The position numbers and the translations under genes were made by a program. Positions 1 through 12,410 of a DNA stretch of 64,000 bases are shown here, in pieces. The number at the start of each line of letters is the position of its first letter. Within the stretch, counting starts at the first letter, position 1. The stretch covers positions 1,240,001-1,304,000 of the forward strand of contig CANTUV010000015.1 of NCBI GenBank assembly GCA_947685225.1, given 5' to 3'. Source of the DNA: Garcia nutans (Eukaryota > Streptophyta > Magnoliopsida > Malpighiales > Euphorbiaceae). The notes beneath the pieces were generated by a model that was given only the letters and a program-made list of their open reading frames with translations, did no database searches and had not been told where the DNA came from.

Positions 1-724
1 ATTCAAACCTTCTTTCGTAGGGTTGCACCAAAATTGCTTCTTGGATCAACCAAATCAAAGGCAGTTGATACCTTTGATGAATTGTTTCAATTGATTTTCG
101 GTTGTCTCAAAAAATCAGCTTGGTTCCCAGTTTTTCTTCACAGATTCGGTTTCCACTTTGTTCAAGTTTCTGTCCCTTCTTTTCTCCTCTCTTTTTGTGT
201 TGTAATCATACTTATTTATAGAAATTTTTTTGTGGTTTTTTCCTAGTTGCTCACGGCATACATTATTTATTAAGAAAAGGAAACCGAAACCTAATTGCAT
301 TAGGTTTCGAAAAATTTGCATAGGAAAAATTTCGCTAGAGAAAAAAAACTGCTGCGGAAAAATCGCTCTGGCGAAAAAATTTGCCTCAGAAAAAATTGCA
401 TTGGCAAAAAAGTTGCCGCAGGGCGAAGCAGGCCTGTGGGCCATTTCGCCGCAGGAAACTCCTGCGGGCGAAATGCCCACGGGCCCGCTGACTTTCGGCG
501 ACAATTTTTTGTCGCCGATTTTTTCGTCGTCGATTTTATTTTTTGATTTTTATTTATTTATTTTTATTTTTTATTAATAAAAATTAGATACTAAAGCAAA
601 AATTATTTAATTAAGATAACAAAAATTATTTTGGACCAATTAAAATATATTAGACAACAAAAAAATTATTTTGGACTAAACAAAATATATTGGACCGGAC
701 TAGGTCAAAAATTAAGGGTCTACA
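1..724 (-). mobile_element. Tat-type gypsy LTR, 5' portion (U3/R), cut by window start
   Basis: Read on the minus strand, this begins TGTAGACCC at 724 and follows the same order of blocks as the LTRs at 31457 and 39917: the AT-rich start, the TAATAAAAATTAGATAC block, then a GC-rich palindromic block (about 418-495) in an otherwise AT-rich U3. A TATA-like TATAAATA lies near 214-222 on the minus strand. The LTR continues beyond base 1, so only about the first third is present. It interrupts the gypsy-type LTR that resumes at 725; GAAAT (725-729) would be one side of the target duplication. Family membership is inferred from the shared blocks, because sequence identity outside them is modest. 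Confidence 0.8.
449..473. repeat. GC-rich palindrome in Tat LTR U3
   Basis: The two arms GCCGCAGGA and TCCTGCGGGC face each other across about 3 nt. An equivalent palindrome sits at the same relative place in the LTRs at 31696-31718 and about 40140-40162. Confidence 0.65.
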
Positions 725-3185
725 GAAATGTAGATGTTATATATATGTTAAATATATAAAACATATGAAAGTCAAAGTGAACGGTAAAGACAAAGGGTAA
801 AATGATAAATATATTTTATAAAAATTTAATTAATTAAATAATTTAAAAATAAAATAAAAATGGAAGGAAGATAGAATTTTGAAATTTAAAATTAATTAAT
901 TAATTAATTAATTAACATAATAATATATATATGGATAGTATTTAAAGAAGAAGAAAAATTTAAAACATAATTTGCATCTTCTTCTTCCTTTCTCTCTCCC
1001 TTAGGCCGAAATCACCATTGAAGACAAGGGAAGATTTTTGTTCTTCCAAATACCATATTTTGAAGGATTTTCAAGTATTGAAGTGGGATTTGGTGGTTTC
1101 TTCACTCAATGGTAAGCTTTCATACTTAATTTTTGAGTTTTATGAAGTTTTAAGCTTATGTATGATTTGGATATTTTATGGGCTGTTTGTAAATGGTTCT
1201 AAAGCTTATGGAGCAAGTTATTTTGAAGAGTAGGCAAAGATTTTATGGTTGGTTGGATGATTAGATTAAATTTTGTTGGAGTTTGAGGTAGTTAGTATGG
1301 TTTAGGGTTTTGGAAAAGGGTGTTATTCAAGATTGCTTGTTCATTTAGTTTCATCATTTAAATCATGTAGTTTAATGATTTTAATGGTGAAAATGAACTT
1401 AAATTAATATTTGGAATTGGTTAAAGTGAAGTTCTAAAGTTGGAGCGGCTTAGGGCTAAATTTTAGAATTTTGAGAAAATTATTGTACATTGTATTTTAA
1501 TGCTTTAAATGTGTTAAAATATAATGTTAAAGATGTTTTTGATCTTAAAACTCTATTTGGAATTAGTGAAAATGATTTTGTAAAGTTAAAGAACTTTATG
1601 GCTAAGAAATGGGAAATTGAAGGACTAGGATTTAATTGATGTTTGGTTGTTGAAACACCTTAAAATGTGATACTAATGTATATTTGTTATTCACATTTTA
1701 TTTAGGTGTTGAGTAAGTTGTTGTTCCAGCAACTTAGTAAGTGAAGAGACTTTTGGAAAAGTTATGAGAGTTGGTCTTTGATAGCTTGGAAGCGCCCTTG
1801 TATAGAGGTTAGTACATGCTTTGACAACTTATATATGAATTTTATTTGAATTAGCATAACACATTGTGATTTTGGTGAATGTGTTACGCCACATTGATAT
1901 TTGTTTCAATATGATATATGACATTGTACCATTAAAAGTATGTGAAATATAAATTGTGTTTAATATAATATGTTACTTGAATAATGTGAATGTGTGTGTA
2001 TGGCATTATTTGAAGTAACAATGCTTAGATTGCATTAATATAATATGTTACTTGAATAATTGAGAATGGTTAAATGAGACGGTTGTGGAAAATGTAAAAG
2101 TATAAATTGTGCATTAGAATGTGAAAGTAAACCACATTTGCATTGTGTATGGCAATGGTTTGTGGACACCATGATATGAGTCGGGATGTGAAAACATGTT
2201 AAAAAATGAATGTGTATTGTGTACACTTTATACATTATCTAGTTGCTAGAAGATTGTGCATGTTGGCATTCCATACGCCAAAAGGGATAAAACATTAGGT
2301 GTCACAGAGATGTTTCTACGTCTGAGTGAGACACCAATGGTGTCAGAGATATACACTATGTGAAAGACCAAGGCAACGAGCCTGGGACTAGATAATTGTA
2401 TAAGAAGGTTGGGCCTAATGTATGTGTATTTTTAATGTGTTGTTTAATGTGTATAAAAAATGTTTGACATTTATAACATGATATAAATATGGCATTATAT
2501 ATGTGTAGCATCATTTCTTAATTTTACTAAAGTACGTACTACTAGGCGATATGTTTAGCGCGATTGAATTCCATAGCGCAGATGACAGGGTTGATCCGGA
2601 GGATTCGAAGAGCACCACTAGACCTAGTCAAGTCTATATTGTGATTGTTTGCTTTTGGAGCTTATCGAGCTACCACGGACCAGAGTCTTCTGCATTCTAT
2701 GTATATATTTCATACTTTAAGAAATTTTATGGGAGTATATATTTTTTATTTATAAATTTGTACATGATGTAAACTAGAAAGGGTTTTTGAGTTTTATGTT
2801 GGATATGTGAGATATAGTTTATATATGTTTTGATATATAAATATTTGTGAAATATTGATTAAATTGAGCCATTAGGCGTTTTGGGGAAAATGGATGTAGT
2901 TAATGAATATTTGGGAATGTATTTTATGCAAGTTGAGAAACTTAAATTTTGGAAATGTTCAAAATACAGACAAACTCTGGTGAATTTTTCTAGAGATCTT
3001 TTTTTAAAATAGGTATATATTATTTTTAAATTATTATTAAATATATTGGTTTAATTAATACATTACATTATAAGTGTAAAATTATTGATTTGAAAATTAT
3101 GAAGTGATGTTGTACCATGACATTCTAGTACTACTGTATAAGTGTATTTTACGTATACTATATGTATATACTATAGGGTGTTACA
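725..3185 (+). mobile_element. Gypsy-type LTR 'A', start missing (solo LTR or LTR tail)
   Basis: This plus-strand LTR body ends ATAGGGTGTTACA at 3185. In order it has an AT-rich U3, a pyrimidine-rich tract with CTTCTTCTTCC and a GGCCGAAATCACCATTGAAG block near 1003 (typical of the transcription start region in these LTRs), GGTAAGC splice-donor-like sequence at about 1110, short GTGTC/GACAC repeats at 2300-2350, a block with GACCTAGTCAAGTCT at 2620-2635, and a hairpin followed by a T-run at 2975-3006. The same blocks occur in reverse order in the minus-strand solo LTRs at 26047-28451 and 53727-56613. The first part is displaced upstream by the Tat LTR ending at 724. It contains no coding sequence, and short ORFs inside it are chance ORFs. 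Confidence 0.7.
2975..2995 (+). repeat. Hairpin followed by T-run near LTR 3' end
   Basis: CTCTGG (2975-2980) pairs with CTAGAG (2990-2995), with one G-T wobble, and is followed by a T-rich run. It is the first of a series that recurs near the 3' end of the related LTRs (4286-4307, 29184-29204, 53941-53966). Confidence 0.5.
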
Positions 3186-4019
3186 ATGTAAATATGTGTG
3201 AATATGTGTGTGATATGTAAATACTGCAAATTGCAGTGTAAGATGTGAATATGTATGTATATATATGGTGAAAATAAACAAATGGTAACTATAATATTAT
3301 TGTAAATTATATCATGAGAATGGTATGTAAACTTATGCATGTATGTTGTTGTTTATATATACCACCAAGCAAGATTGCTTAAAGCGGTTCTATGAATCGC
3401 GTAGGTGAGAAATTTGTTGATCAAAGGGATTCCGGTTGTGAGTGATTTTTGGATATCGAGGATACCACAAGACCAATAGGGTCGACTGGATTCATATATA
3501 TTTATGTATTGTATTATGCATTTTGGGATTCTATATATTAAATTATAAAACTTGTGTTTGTTATAACGATTTGAGATGGTTAAGTTTTTAAATTATGATA
3601 AATATTGTGTTGAGTTATATGAGACTTGATAGTACATTAATAAAGTAGTGGTTTGGAGAATGGTTGAAAATACTATTTTGGGAGTGTTCTATTTATGCAG
3701 GTTGTGAGTTTGCTAATTTTTGAAAAATGTCCAAAATACAGATAAAACGCTGGTGAATTTTTCCAAAGATTTTTCCTTTAAAATTTCTATTTTGATAATG
3801 TATTTGCTAATGTATTTATTTATTTGTTTATTAAAGTATATTTTAAGGCATAAAATATTTTTCTTATAACTATGAAATTCTATAACTATAAATGTAATAT
3901 TCTTGTATATAAAATATTACAGTTAAATGTCTATAACTGTAATATTCTTGTATACTGTATACATATTTTACATATCTGGGAAGTATATATTGTTTGTATA
4001 TAGGGTATAAGAATGTTAA
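3186..4019 (+). mobile_element. Gypsy-type LTR 'B', 3' portion
   Basis: This is a second, more diverged copy of the 3' half of the same kind of LTR. It has the GCGTAGGTGAGAAAT...GACCAATAGGGTCGACTGG block (about 3398-3490), the ACAGATAAAACGCTGGTGAATTTTT block (3738-3762) and a terminal TATAGGGTATAAGAATGTTAAC at about 3999-4019. LTR A appears to have inserted into it: ATGTA at 3186-3190 would be one side of that target duplication. Its 5' part is not in the window. Exact borders are uncertain. Confidence 0.55.
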
Positions 4020-4506
4020 CTTTGGTTTTTTTTGTACATGTTGGACACTTTAAGCTACATATTTGAGTTAAGTGATGTTTTGTGGAATGTTGTGAAAATA
4101 TATATTATGTAAATTAATTATGTTTGTTATGTAGTTAAATTTATTAAAAAAAATGATGAATTTTGTAAATTCTTGGGAAGTTTAGGGAAAATGATAAAAT
4201 TTGGATTAATATATATTTTGAGAGTGTAATTTTTATTGCAAGTTGTGTTTTGTTGACCTAAGATTTTATAAAATTATAGACAAAACTCTTGCGAATTTTT
4301 TCAAGAGATTTTTTTATAAATTAATCAAATTTTATTTTAATTATATTTGTCCAATTGTAGTATATACATTTATAATGTAGTATTTTTATATTATCAAATG
4401 AGAGTATTCTAACAATTAGATATTGTGTCATTCTTGTATTCTATATATATACTTTATGTATATATGATATATGCATTGTACGTATATAGGGTATAAGTGT
4501 ATTACA
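4020..4506 (+). mobile_element. Gypsy-type LTR 'C', 3' end
   Basis: This is a third copy of the LTR 3' end. The ATAGACAAAACTCTTG block at 4276-4291 forms a perfect 6-bp stem with CAAGAG at 4302-4307, followed by a T-run. The copy closes with GTATATAGGGTATAAGTGTATTACA at about 4482-4506. It is the oldest layer of the stack if B inserted into it. Confidence 0.5.
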
Positions 4507-5988
4507 GTAGATATCCAATATGATGAGTGATAACCATCAAAATATGGATATAATTAACTTAATGTTTTAACTTCTCAAATGTTCAAGCTAAACCACTCTT
4601 AAACATACAACTAATGACTATACAAGAAAGTTTAGGTGCATAATGCAAATTACTAATTTCAACTACAGTAGCTTCCAAATATTTAAATATGTCTTCATTT
4701 TATCCTTCTATTGATTATCAACTCTAATACTATTCAGAAAGTAAATGCCTTATATCTAGGCTAGCTAAGTATAAATATTAGAGGAGAAGATGGAGGTGAG
4801 GTCAAGATGACAGACACAAGAAGTTATATCTAATTCATTTTTGTATTCATAGGGTGTTTATGTATTTTATAGGTTAGGATATGTTTTATAGCATTATGGT
4901 TCATTTCAAGTTAAATGCCTTACGGTTTTGGAGCATTTCAAGTTATAGTAGCTTAGGTTGTTAGAGTTTTTAATTCCATCTCTTTAGCACTTTGTCTTTC
5001 ATTTCAAGTAAAATCTTTCATTATTTTATTTACTTAATTTGTATAACATTAAGAGCATGAGACTTGCATTCCATCTATGATATTATATTAATATTCCTGA
5101 AACTCATTACTCTTTAAGGTGTATCTTTGAGATCATCTTAAAGATAAATTCACCTCAACAAAGGATTATTAGTATATTGACTTCCTGTAAGAAGCCATGA
5201 GAAATACTATCCTTCCATCAAGAGTATTGTATCCTATTTAAAAAAAAACCTAAAATTCTTCAAACTAGATAAAACTTTTAAAGAGTTACAGCGAACAAGA
5301 AAAGACTAGTAGAGCCTTTCTAGACCTATAGATGTCATAACAAACTTTGGGGATTTTTTTTGCTCTCTACTTAACACTATTAAAAGCGACTCTCACAAGT
5401 ATACAAGGTTATTATAGTAATGGTAGACCGTCCAATGATCATCTCAAAAGAAAATTATTTGTTTGTAATAATTTGATTAAAATAAAATAATTAAATATTA
5501 AGTGTGTTATGTTGAAATGGTAAAAGAAGTTTAAAATTAAAAGTAAAGTGAATAATAGTTTGCACATAACTAATTTAAAACTTTCAAAAGGGTACCTAGG
5601 ATTTACAAATCATCCATTAATATAACCTTATAACTTAATTTCTTTTTTAATATTAATTAGCAATTATCAATTCATTAATTCTTACATTCATGAATTAATA
5701 AAAATCAATTATTTTGAACTTGCAATTTAAGTGAACTCTAAAACTTATATTTCTTTTTCATTATTAGGGTAGTTGAATACATAATTCCAATATCAAGTTT
5801 CACCTCTCGATTTTTACTCAATATATGTAGATTAATAGGTGGCCAAACTATTAATCTATCATACAAACCAATACAATTAATTCATAATAAGGCTTATTAA
5901 TGAAAATTATTGAATTAAATCATTTAATTAAATTTACTACAGATCCTAAGCATAAATAATTTAGCTCATCATCAAAACAAGATAAAAT
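4507..5988. other. AT-rich intergenic DNA, nothing recognised
   Basis: I see no ORF of note, no RNA gene and no clear repeat boundary. It is the left flank of copia I; the 5 bp before that element are AAAAT. Confidence 0.5.
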
Positions 5989-6478
5989 TGAAAGGGGAAG
6001 AAAACTTAATTCCCCTATAACCTAAAATATGCATAGATCACTAGTTTATTCAAATTAAATTGCAAAGGGAAGAATTGCATACCTGACATCATCCTATGTT
6101 GATGCTGAAGACGATTCTGGGGTTTGTCGCCTTCAAGGGGATACACACTTTAGGTTTAGCATAAGCAATACTGAAGGAACGTAATGTTCTCTAAAATTAT
6201 TATGTTTCCCCGGAGACCACGACCCCTTATTTATAACTGAATAAATTGATTAATTTCTATTTTGGTCCTTCAACAAAATAAAAATTACTTAATGGTCTCT
6301 ACACTTATAATTCTATTACGAGTGGGACACCTCAAAGGTCAACAATCCTAATTTGATCAAAACTTTAATTTGACTATCTTAATTTGACTTCAATACACAT
6401 TTAATATTTAAATATATTTAGCCCACACTTATGATTAATTAGAGGATTAATTTTAATAATATAAAATTAATTATAACA
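5989..6478 (-). repeat. Copia I 3' LTR
   Basis: 490 bp, matching 12621-13110. The minus-strand start is TGTTATAATTAA at 6478. It contains a TATA-like TTATAAATAAGG near 6222-6233 (minus) in the GGTCGTGGTCTCCG region. Confidence 0.92.
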
Positions 6479-6495
6479 ATCTCTCACTTGGGCTA
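6479..6495 (-). other. Copia I polypurine tract region
   Basis: On the minus strand TAGCCCAAGTGAGAGAT abuts the 3' LTR. The purine-rich AAGTGAGAGA would prime plus-strand synthesis. Confidence 0.7.
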
Positions 6496-6903
6496 ACATA
6501 TATTAAATATAAATGTATATACCTTAATGAGCTCATAAAATCAGTCATACTGAAGGTGCCTCAAACAATCTCGTCCATTAATTATATCGATAAAGGACTG
6601 AAGGGCCAGTCACCACATTCATCGTGACTCAAACCACCATCAATCACATTACCAATACTCTCAAATGACATAGGTCAATAATAGGAGTGTAGCATGGAAA
6701 CTACATGTTATGTGATCTAATCATGCCTGTTTCCAACTGGTCACACTTTAGTGAGATCAATCAATAGTAATACAGAGTGTAATAGAGAACAAAATAAATA
6801 CTTTATTTTCTGCAGAAACAAAATGTACATAACAAAATATATCCATACAAAACAGAGCATACACAAATATAATGTAACCATAATGAACAAACTCCCACTG
6901 AAA
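6496..6903 (-). other. Copia I 3' untranslated region
   Basis: Lies between the RNase H stop and the polypurine tract. It contains no domain I can name. A 69-codon minus-strand ORF at 6741-6950 overlaps the RNase H end and looks incidental. Confidence 0.6.
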
Positions 6904-9900
6904 CTAATCAGTCTCAAATAATGTGACACCCATATAAGTAGTGTGCTCATGAAAAACCTTCGGTATCACTGCCTTAGTGAGCAAATTCGTAATCATGGAG
7001 TTCGTTCTAATATGCTCTATGGATATCTGTCCACTCTGTACTCTCTCCCTCATAGCCAGAAACTTAATCCCGATATGTTTCGATCTAGAAGAGCTTCTGT
7101 TGTTGGAGAATAAAACTACTAAGTTATTGTCACAGTATAACTTCAATGGCCTTTCAATGCCATTCATAATGCGCAGCCCTGTGACAAAGTTCCTCAGCCA
7201 GATTGCCTGATTGGATGCCTCATAGCTTGCTACAAATTCTGCTTCCACGGTGAAGGTAGCTACAAGAGTTTGTTTCACACTCTTCCAAGAAATAACACCA
7301 CCAGCCAAGAGATATATGTAGCCTGAAGTGGATTTCCAACTGTCTTGGCATCTCGCGAAATCAGAATCAGTATACCCAATGATCTCAAGCTGATCTGATC
7401 GCCTGTATGTGAGCATATGTCCCTTAGTTCTCTGAAGATATCTTAAAACTCTTTTGGTTGCTTTCCAATGATCCATTCTTGGATTGCTGAGATATCACCC
7501 TAACATGTCAACTATGAATGAAATATCTGGACGAGTGCAAACTTGAGCATACATCAGACTCCCAACTGCTGACGCATAAGGAATCTTCTGCATCTCCTGA
7601 ATCTCAAGTTCACCCTTTGGACACTTATCAAGACTGAATTTATCTCCTTTAGCAACTGGGGTATCAATTGGTCTACTGTTGTGCATACTAAATCTCTTGA
7701 GCACTTTCTCAATATAGCCCTTTTGTGATAATCCAAGAATACCTCGAGTACGGTCTCGATGTATTTGAATCCCTAATACAAAAGAAGCTTCACCTAAATC
7801 TTTCATCTCAAAGTGTTTTGAGACAAAGACTTTGGTCTCATGCAGCAAATCCTTACAGTTAGTAGCAAGCAATATTTCATCCACATATAGGACCAAAAAG
7901 ATAAACATACTCCCACTGAACTTGTGATACACACAATCTTCCACAGCATTTGTCTCAAAACTGAAAGAGACAACTACTTCATGGAACTTAAAGTACCACT
8001 GATGAGAAGCTTGCTTGAGTCCATAATGGATTTCTTTAATCTGCATACCAGTCGCTTTGGGTCTTCAGTCATAAAGTTTTCTGGCTGCACCATATAGATG
8101 GTTTCATCAATGTCTCCATTGAGAAACGTAGTCTTCACATCCATTTGATGTAACTCAAGATCAAAATGTGCAACTAGAGCCATGATTGTTCTAAAAGAGT
8201 CCTTCGATGATATCGGAGAGAAGGTCTCTTTATAGTCAATCCCTTCTTTCTAAGTGAAGCCTTTAGCTACAAGACGAGCCTTATATCTTTCCACATTACC
8301 ATTAGAATCCCTCTTGGTCTTAAATATCCATTTGCAACCAATAGGTTTCTTTCCTTCAGGTAACGGGATAAGATCCCAAACTTGATTGTCTTGCATAGAT
8401 TTATATTCTTCACCCATTGCCTCAATCCACTTGTGAGAGTTAGGATCCTGCATGACATGATGAAATAGCATTGGATCATCTTCCACCATGTCTATAGTGT
8501 CCTCATGTTCCTAAAGATATACTACATAATCATCTGAAATAGCATTGCTTCTCTCTCTAGTGGACCTCCTTAAAGGCACAGGTTCTGGCTCAAATTCTTA
8601 AGGTTGTTGAGCTTGTACTTGAGGAAGAATGACTTCTTCATCCTGATGAGGAAGTTGTTCAACATTGTCTTGTATTGGAACTTGATGTGCTTCTGGAACA
8701 GTGACAGGCATAGGAACCAGAACACTGCTATGAGCAATGATGGGAATCGACACTGAGTGTTCCTGACTCGATCCCTCCTCAAAGACAATGTTTCTAACCT
8801 TATTTCTCCCCCCAAAATCAACATCCTCAAAGAATTTTGCAATTCCCATCTCAAAAATAGATCTGGAAGTAGGATTATAAAACTTAAAACCCCGAGATCG
8901 CTCAGAATAACCAACAAAGTAGCTACTAATAGTTTTGGAGTCCAATTTTGTTTCATTAGGCCTATAAGGCCTAGCCTCAGCAGTACATCCACAAACATAA
9001 AGGTGCTTTAGACTGGGCTTACGTCCAGTCCAAAGCTCATAAGGTGTTTTTGTAGCTGCTTTAGTTGGTACTCTGTTAAGAAGATAAGCTGTTGTTTTCA
9101 ATGTTTCTCCCCACAGAGACTCAGGCAAGGAAGAATGACTAATCATACTCCTTACCATATCCATAAGAGTCTTGTTACACCTCTCAGATACACCATTCAT
9201 ACTGGGTGTACCAAGCATGGTGTATTGAGGAACTATACCACAGTCCTGTAGGAAAATAGCAAATGGTCCTGGACGTTGTTCACCTTAACCGTCATATCTA
9301 CCGTAGTACTCACCACCACGGTCAGATCTAACGCATTTAATCTTCTTTCCAAGTTGGTTTTCAACTTCGGCCTTATAAGATTTGAAAACATCTAGACTCT
9401 GATTTCTCATGAATGAGATATAGGTACCCATAACGTGAGTAATCGTCTATGAATGATATGAAGTATCTTTGGCCATTCCTTGTTGCTATAGGGAATGGAC
9501 CGCAGATGTTTGTATGTATCAATTCTAAGACGTTCAATGATCTGTTGGCACCTAGTCTCTTTTGTTTAGTCTGTTTACCTTTAATACACTCAACACATGA
9601 GTCTAAATCTATGTAATCAAGTGTGTTTAGGATACCATCTGACACAAGACGTTCTATTCTAGATTTGGATATATGACCCAAACGTCTGTGCCAAAGTTCA
9701 GCTGAATTATCTATATTTAGCTTCCTTTTGGTACCTTTAGTACTAACCTGCAGGTTTTCATTATAAGAATCATTAATATCCAACATATATAGATTATCAC
9801 ATGCATTTAAGAAGCCAGTACCAAAAATTTTTGAATCCATAGATAAAGTCAATGAGTTGTCTCCAAATGAACAAGTAAAACCAGATTTGTCCAAATAAGA

Positions 9901-10998
9901 AACAGAAATTAAATTTCGTCTAAATGTCGAAATAACAAAAGTATCTGTAAGATCCAAAAAACATCCAGTTCTTAAAGACAATCTAATATGCCCAATTGCC
10001 TCCACTTCCACCGGATCGCCATTTCCCACATAGACGTATCTTTCACAGTCAGTTGGCTTTCGGTAGCTCAGGCAACCCTGCAATGAAACACTTATATGAG
10101 CGGTAGCACCAGAATCCATCCAATAAGTGTTTCTAGGAGCTGAAGTTAAATTAACCTCAGAACAGACTAAAACAAGGTACTTACCCTTCTTGACACGCCA
10201 TGTGGCATATTTAGGACAGTCCTTCTTTAAGTGTCCAGACTTGCTGCAGAAGAAGCATTTTAATTCCTTAGGCTTCTTTTGCACAGGACCTTTATCAGCA
10301 GTTTTATTCTCAGCAGTCTTCTTTCTTTTTTTGTTTTTGCCCTTAGCTGCTGAAGAGACCAGATGAGCACTCTCTCTCTTAGTTGCTAACATCTTTTCCT
10401 CCTCATCCACACAATGAGCAATGAGCTCGTTAAGAGTCCATTTGCTCGGCTGGCAGTTATATGAAGTCCTTATCTGCCCATATTGTGGTGGAAGAGAGTT
10501 CAAAGCTAGATGGACTAAAAGGTCATCTGGTAAAACCAAATCCAGGACATTTAGCCTCTTGGCTATTTGAGACATGCTCAATATATGCTCCCGAACAGTA
10601 CCGTTGCCAGCATACCTTATGGAGGTGAGTTTTGCTAAAAGCGTTCCCACTTCGGCCTTGTCATTCTTGACATAGACCTTCTCCAGCTCAGCAAGATAGT
10701 TTTTAGCATTACTTTCTTCAGCAGAAATGGCTCCTTGAACATGTTCTGGGATTCCCTGCTGCATGACCATAAGACCTAAGCGATTAGAACGCTCCCACTT
10801 CTCATACTGAACCCTCTGAGCATCTGTGCTCACTTCAGTAAGAGGAGCAGGTTCGTCCATCCTGAGCGCAAGGTCTAAGTCCATACAATCCAGATAAATC
10901 ATGATGCTTGATTTCCATGAACCAAAGTTTGACCCCTCAAGCATAGAGACAGTGTTAGGATTATACGGCATACTAGCTGACATCATAGAAAGTGACAA
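6904..10998 (-). pseudogene. Copia I Gag-Pol polyprotein, broken
   Basis: Start ATG at 10998. 9373-10998 encodes Gag (GSNFGSWK near residue 24), a CCHC knuckle (CFFCSKSGHLKKDC, about residues 258-271), protease with DSGATAHIS (about 297-305), and the integrase HHCC region with LWHRRLGH, then the first catalytic Asp region. A frame break near 9373 precedes RSDRGGEYYG. 8598-9218 carries the integrase end with NGVSER, followed by a stop. RT is spread over 8250-8489, 7974-8183 and 7495-8046, with a stop at the FT/KEG junction and a frameshift near 8045. RNase H is at 6904-7476 (YTDSDFA, EAEF, DNNLV). The RT box reads YVDE, not YVDD (codon 7876-7878 encodes Glu), so a catalytic Asp is changed. Gag-protease is well preserved; pol has at least five breaks. 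Lineage within copia is not assigned. Confidence 0.93.
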
Positions 10999-11802
10999 AA
11001 AATTAACATAAGCTCACTATCCACAAAATAAATAAAACAAACAATAATAGAGTTCAAATAATGGAAACAAGATACCGGCACAATATTAATATTTTCATCT
11101 TTGGATATAAAACATTAACTGTAATTGTCATCTTAATGCAGCAATCAAATATTGACAATTCAATCCTGTCAAATATTAAACCTTCCTTTGGGCCGATTTA
11201 TTATCCACATGGATGAAAACATAATAATTATCACATATTTATCACTGCACATGTATTCTCAATTCAGCCAGATAGCAACCTTCCTTTGGGCCGATTTACT
11301 ACCCGCAATGAATTTTAATACACCTGTCTAATATCTCAAATAAATCAATTTACACAATAGAGGTAACTTTGGCAACTTTTTGCTTCAATTAATTTATTAT
11401 TAAAAATATTAGACACAATTAGGACTAAAATACCAAAATTTAAACTCAATAAAATTCTCAAATTATAATAAATTGATTGCAATATTTATATTAATTAAAT
11501 TTAAGCTCAATAAAATTCTCAAAATAATTAAAATAAAATATTTCAATAAAAATAAAAATAAACTTTAATTAATTAAAAAAAATTGGGCTAAAAATAAATA
11601 AACAGAAAATTTTGGACTAAAAATTAAATAAATTAAAAGTTTTGTGGGTGAAAATAGAAATTACAAAACTTTCTGGGTCAAAATCGGATTATCTGAAGTT
11701 GGAGGACCTGTTTGTAATATATATATATGAAATATATTTTTATTTTTGTTTTTATCCCGGTCCAGAGACGCGCGGTTCTCTCTTCAAAACGCATCGTTCT
11801 GG

Positions 11803-11824
11803 CTCAAAACGGTGCCGTTTTGAG
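11803..11824. repeat. Perfect inverted repeat in copia I leader (1)
   Basis: CTCAAAACGG and CCGTTTTGAG form 10-bp arms around TG. The GGCTCAAAAC motif recurs at about 11868, in a second, weaker hairpin at 11870-11881. Confidence 0.85.
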
Positions 11825-11885
11825 CTAGGGCTGCACACTGCTCCAAATAAAGCGCTTTGGCTCAAAACAGTGTCGTTTTGGCTCA

Positions 11886-11917
11886 AAGCGATCTGCTCCA
11901 AATGCAGCAGATCGCTT
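11886..11917. repeat. Perfect inverted repeat in copia I leader (2)
   Basis: Twelve-base arms, AAGCGATCTGCT and its complement, around the 8-nt loop CCAAATGC. Confidence 0.85.
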
Positions 11918-12222
11918 CTTCACCGCCTCATCTTTAGCTTCGATTCAGAGCCACCCACCCCCGGTGACAGCCTCCAAACGGTTGCTCGATCACCGAGCAA
12001 TCTCCGGCCATCCTTTATCGGCGATGAATCGCCTGAAAATCGCAAAAAATCGAATTGCAATTTTTCTGGAAAATGCTGCGATTTTGGAGATGAACCCTGG
12101 CTTCTCTCCGCCGTTCTCCACGGCCGGTGACCACCGCATGAGGGTGTTAACCCTCCCTTATGCCACCGCCGGTCCAAATCCGACCAAAAAACCATCAAAA
12201 TTGCATAGCCCAAAGAATTTTC

Positions 12223-12256
12223 GAAACTGTTCTTCAAGAACACGAAGAACAGTTTC
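12223..12256. repeat. Perfect inverted repeat in copia I leader (3)
   Basis: Thirteen-base arms (12223-12235 and 12244-12256, GAAACTGTTCTTC) around 8 nt. Confidence 0.85.
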
Positions 12257-12382
12257 ATTTTTTTTTTATTATTATTTCAAAAAATTAATTAAAAAATTAA
12301 AAAAAAATTGATTTCAGAAAAATACAGAAAATCCAAAGTCTGATTAATTCCAAAATCAACCAAATCCAAAAAACCCCAAATC

Positions 12383-12410
12383 GAAACTGTTCTTTGTGAA
12401 GAACAGTTTC
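12383..12410. repeat. Perfect inverted repeat in copia I leader (4)
   Basis: Twelve-base arms (GAAACTGTTCTT) around TGTG. The arm is the same as in the hairpin at 12223, so the two could also pair with each other. Confidence 0.85.

Noticed and set aside
230..577. 115-codon ORF rich in KKIA/GKIA-like repeats
   Set aside because: It is inside a Tat LTR U3; the pattern comes from short AAAATTGC-type repeats.
2975..3006. Bacterial rho-independent terminator
   Set aside because: The form fits, but the context is a plant LTR; reported instead as a recurring hairpin.
11642..12258. Open frames on both strands in a GC-richer block
   Set aside because: No recognisable domain; they lie in the copia I leader and are explained by local composition.
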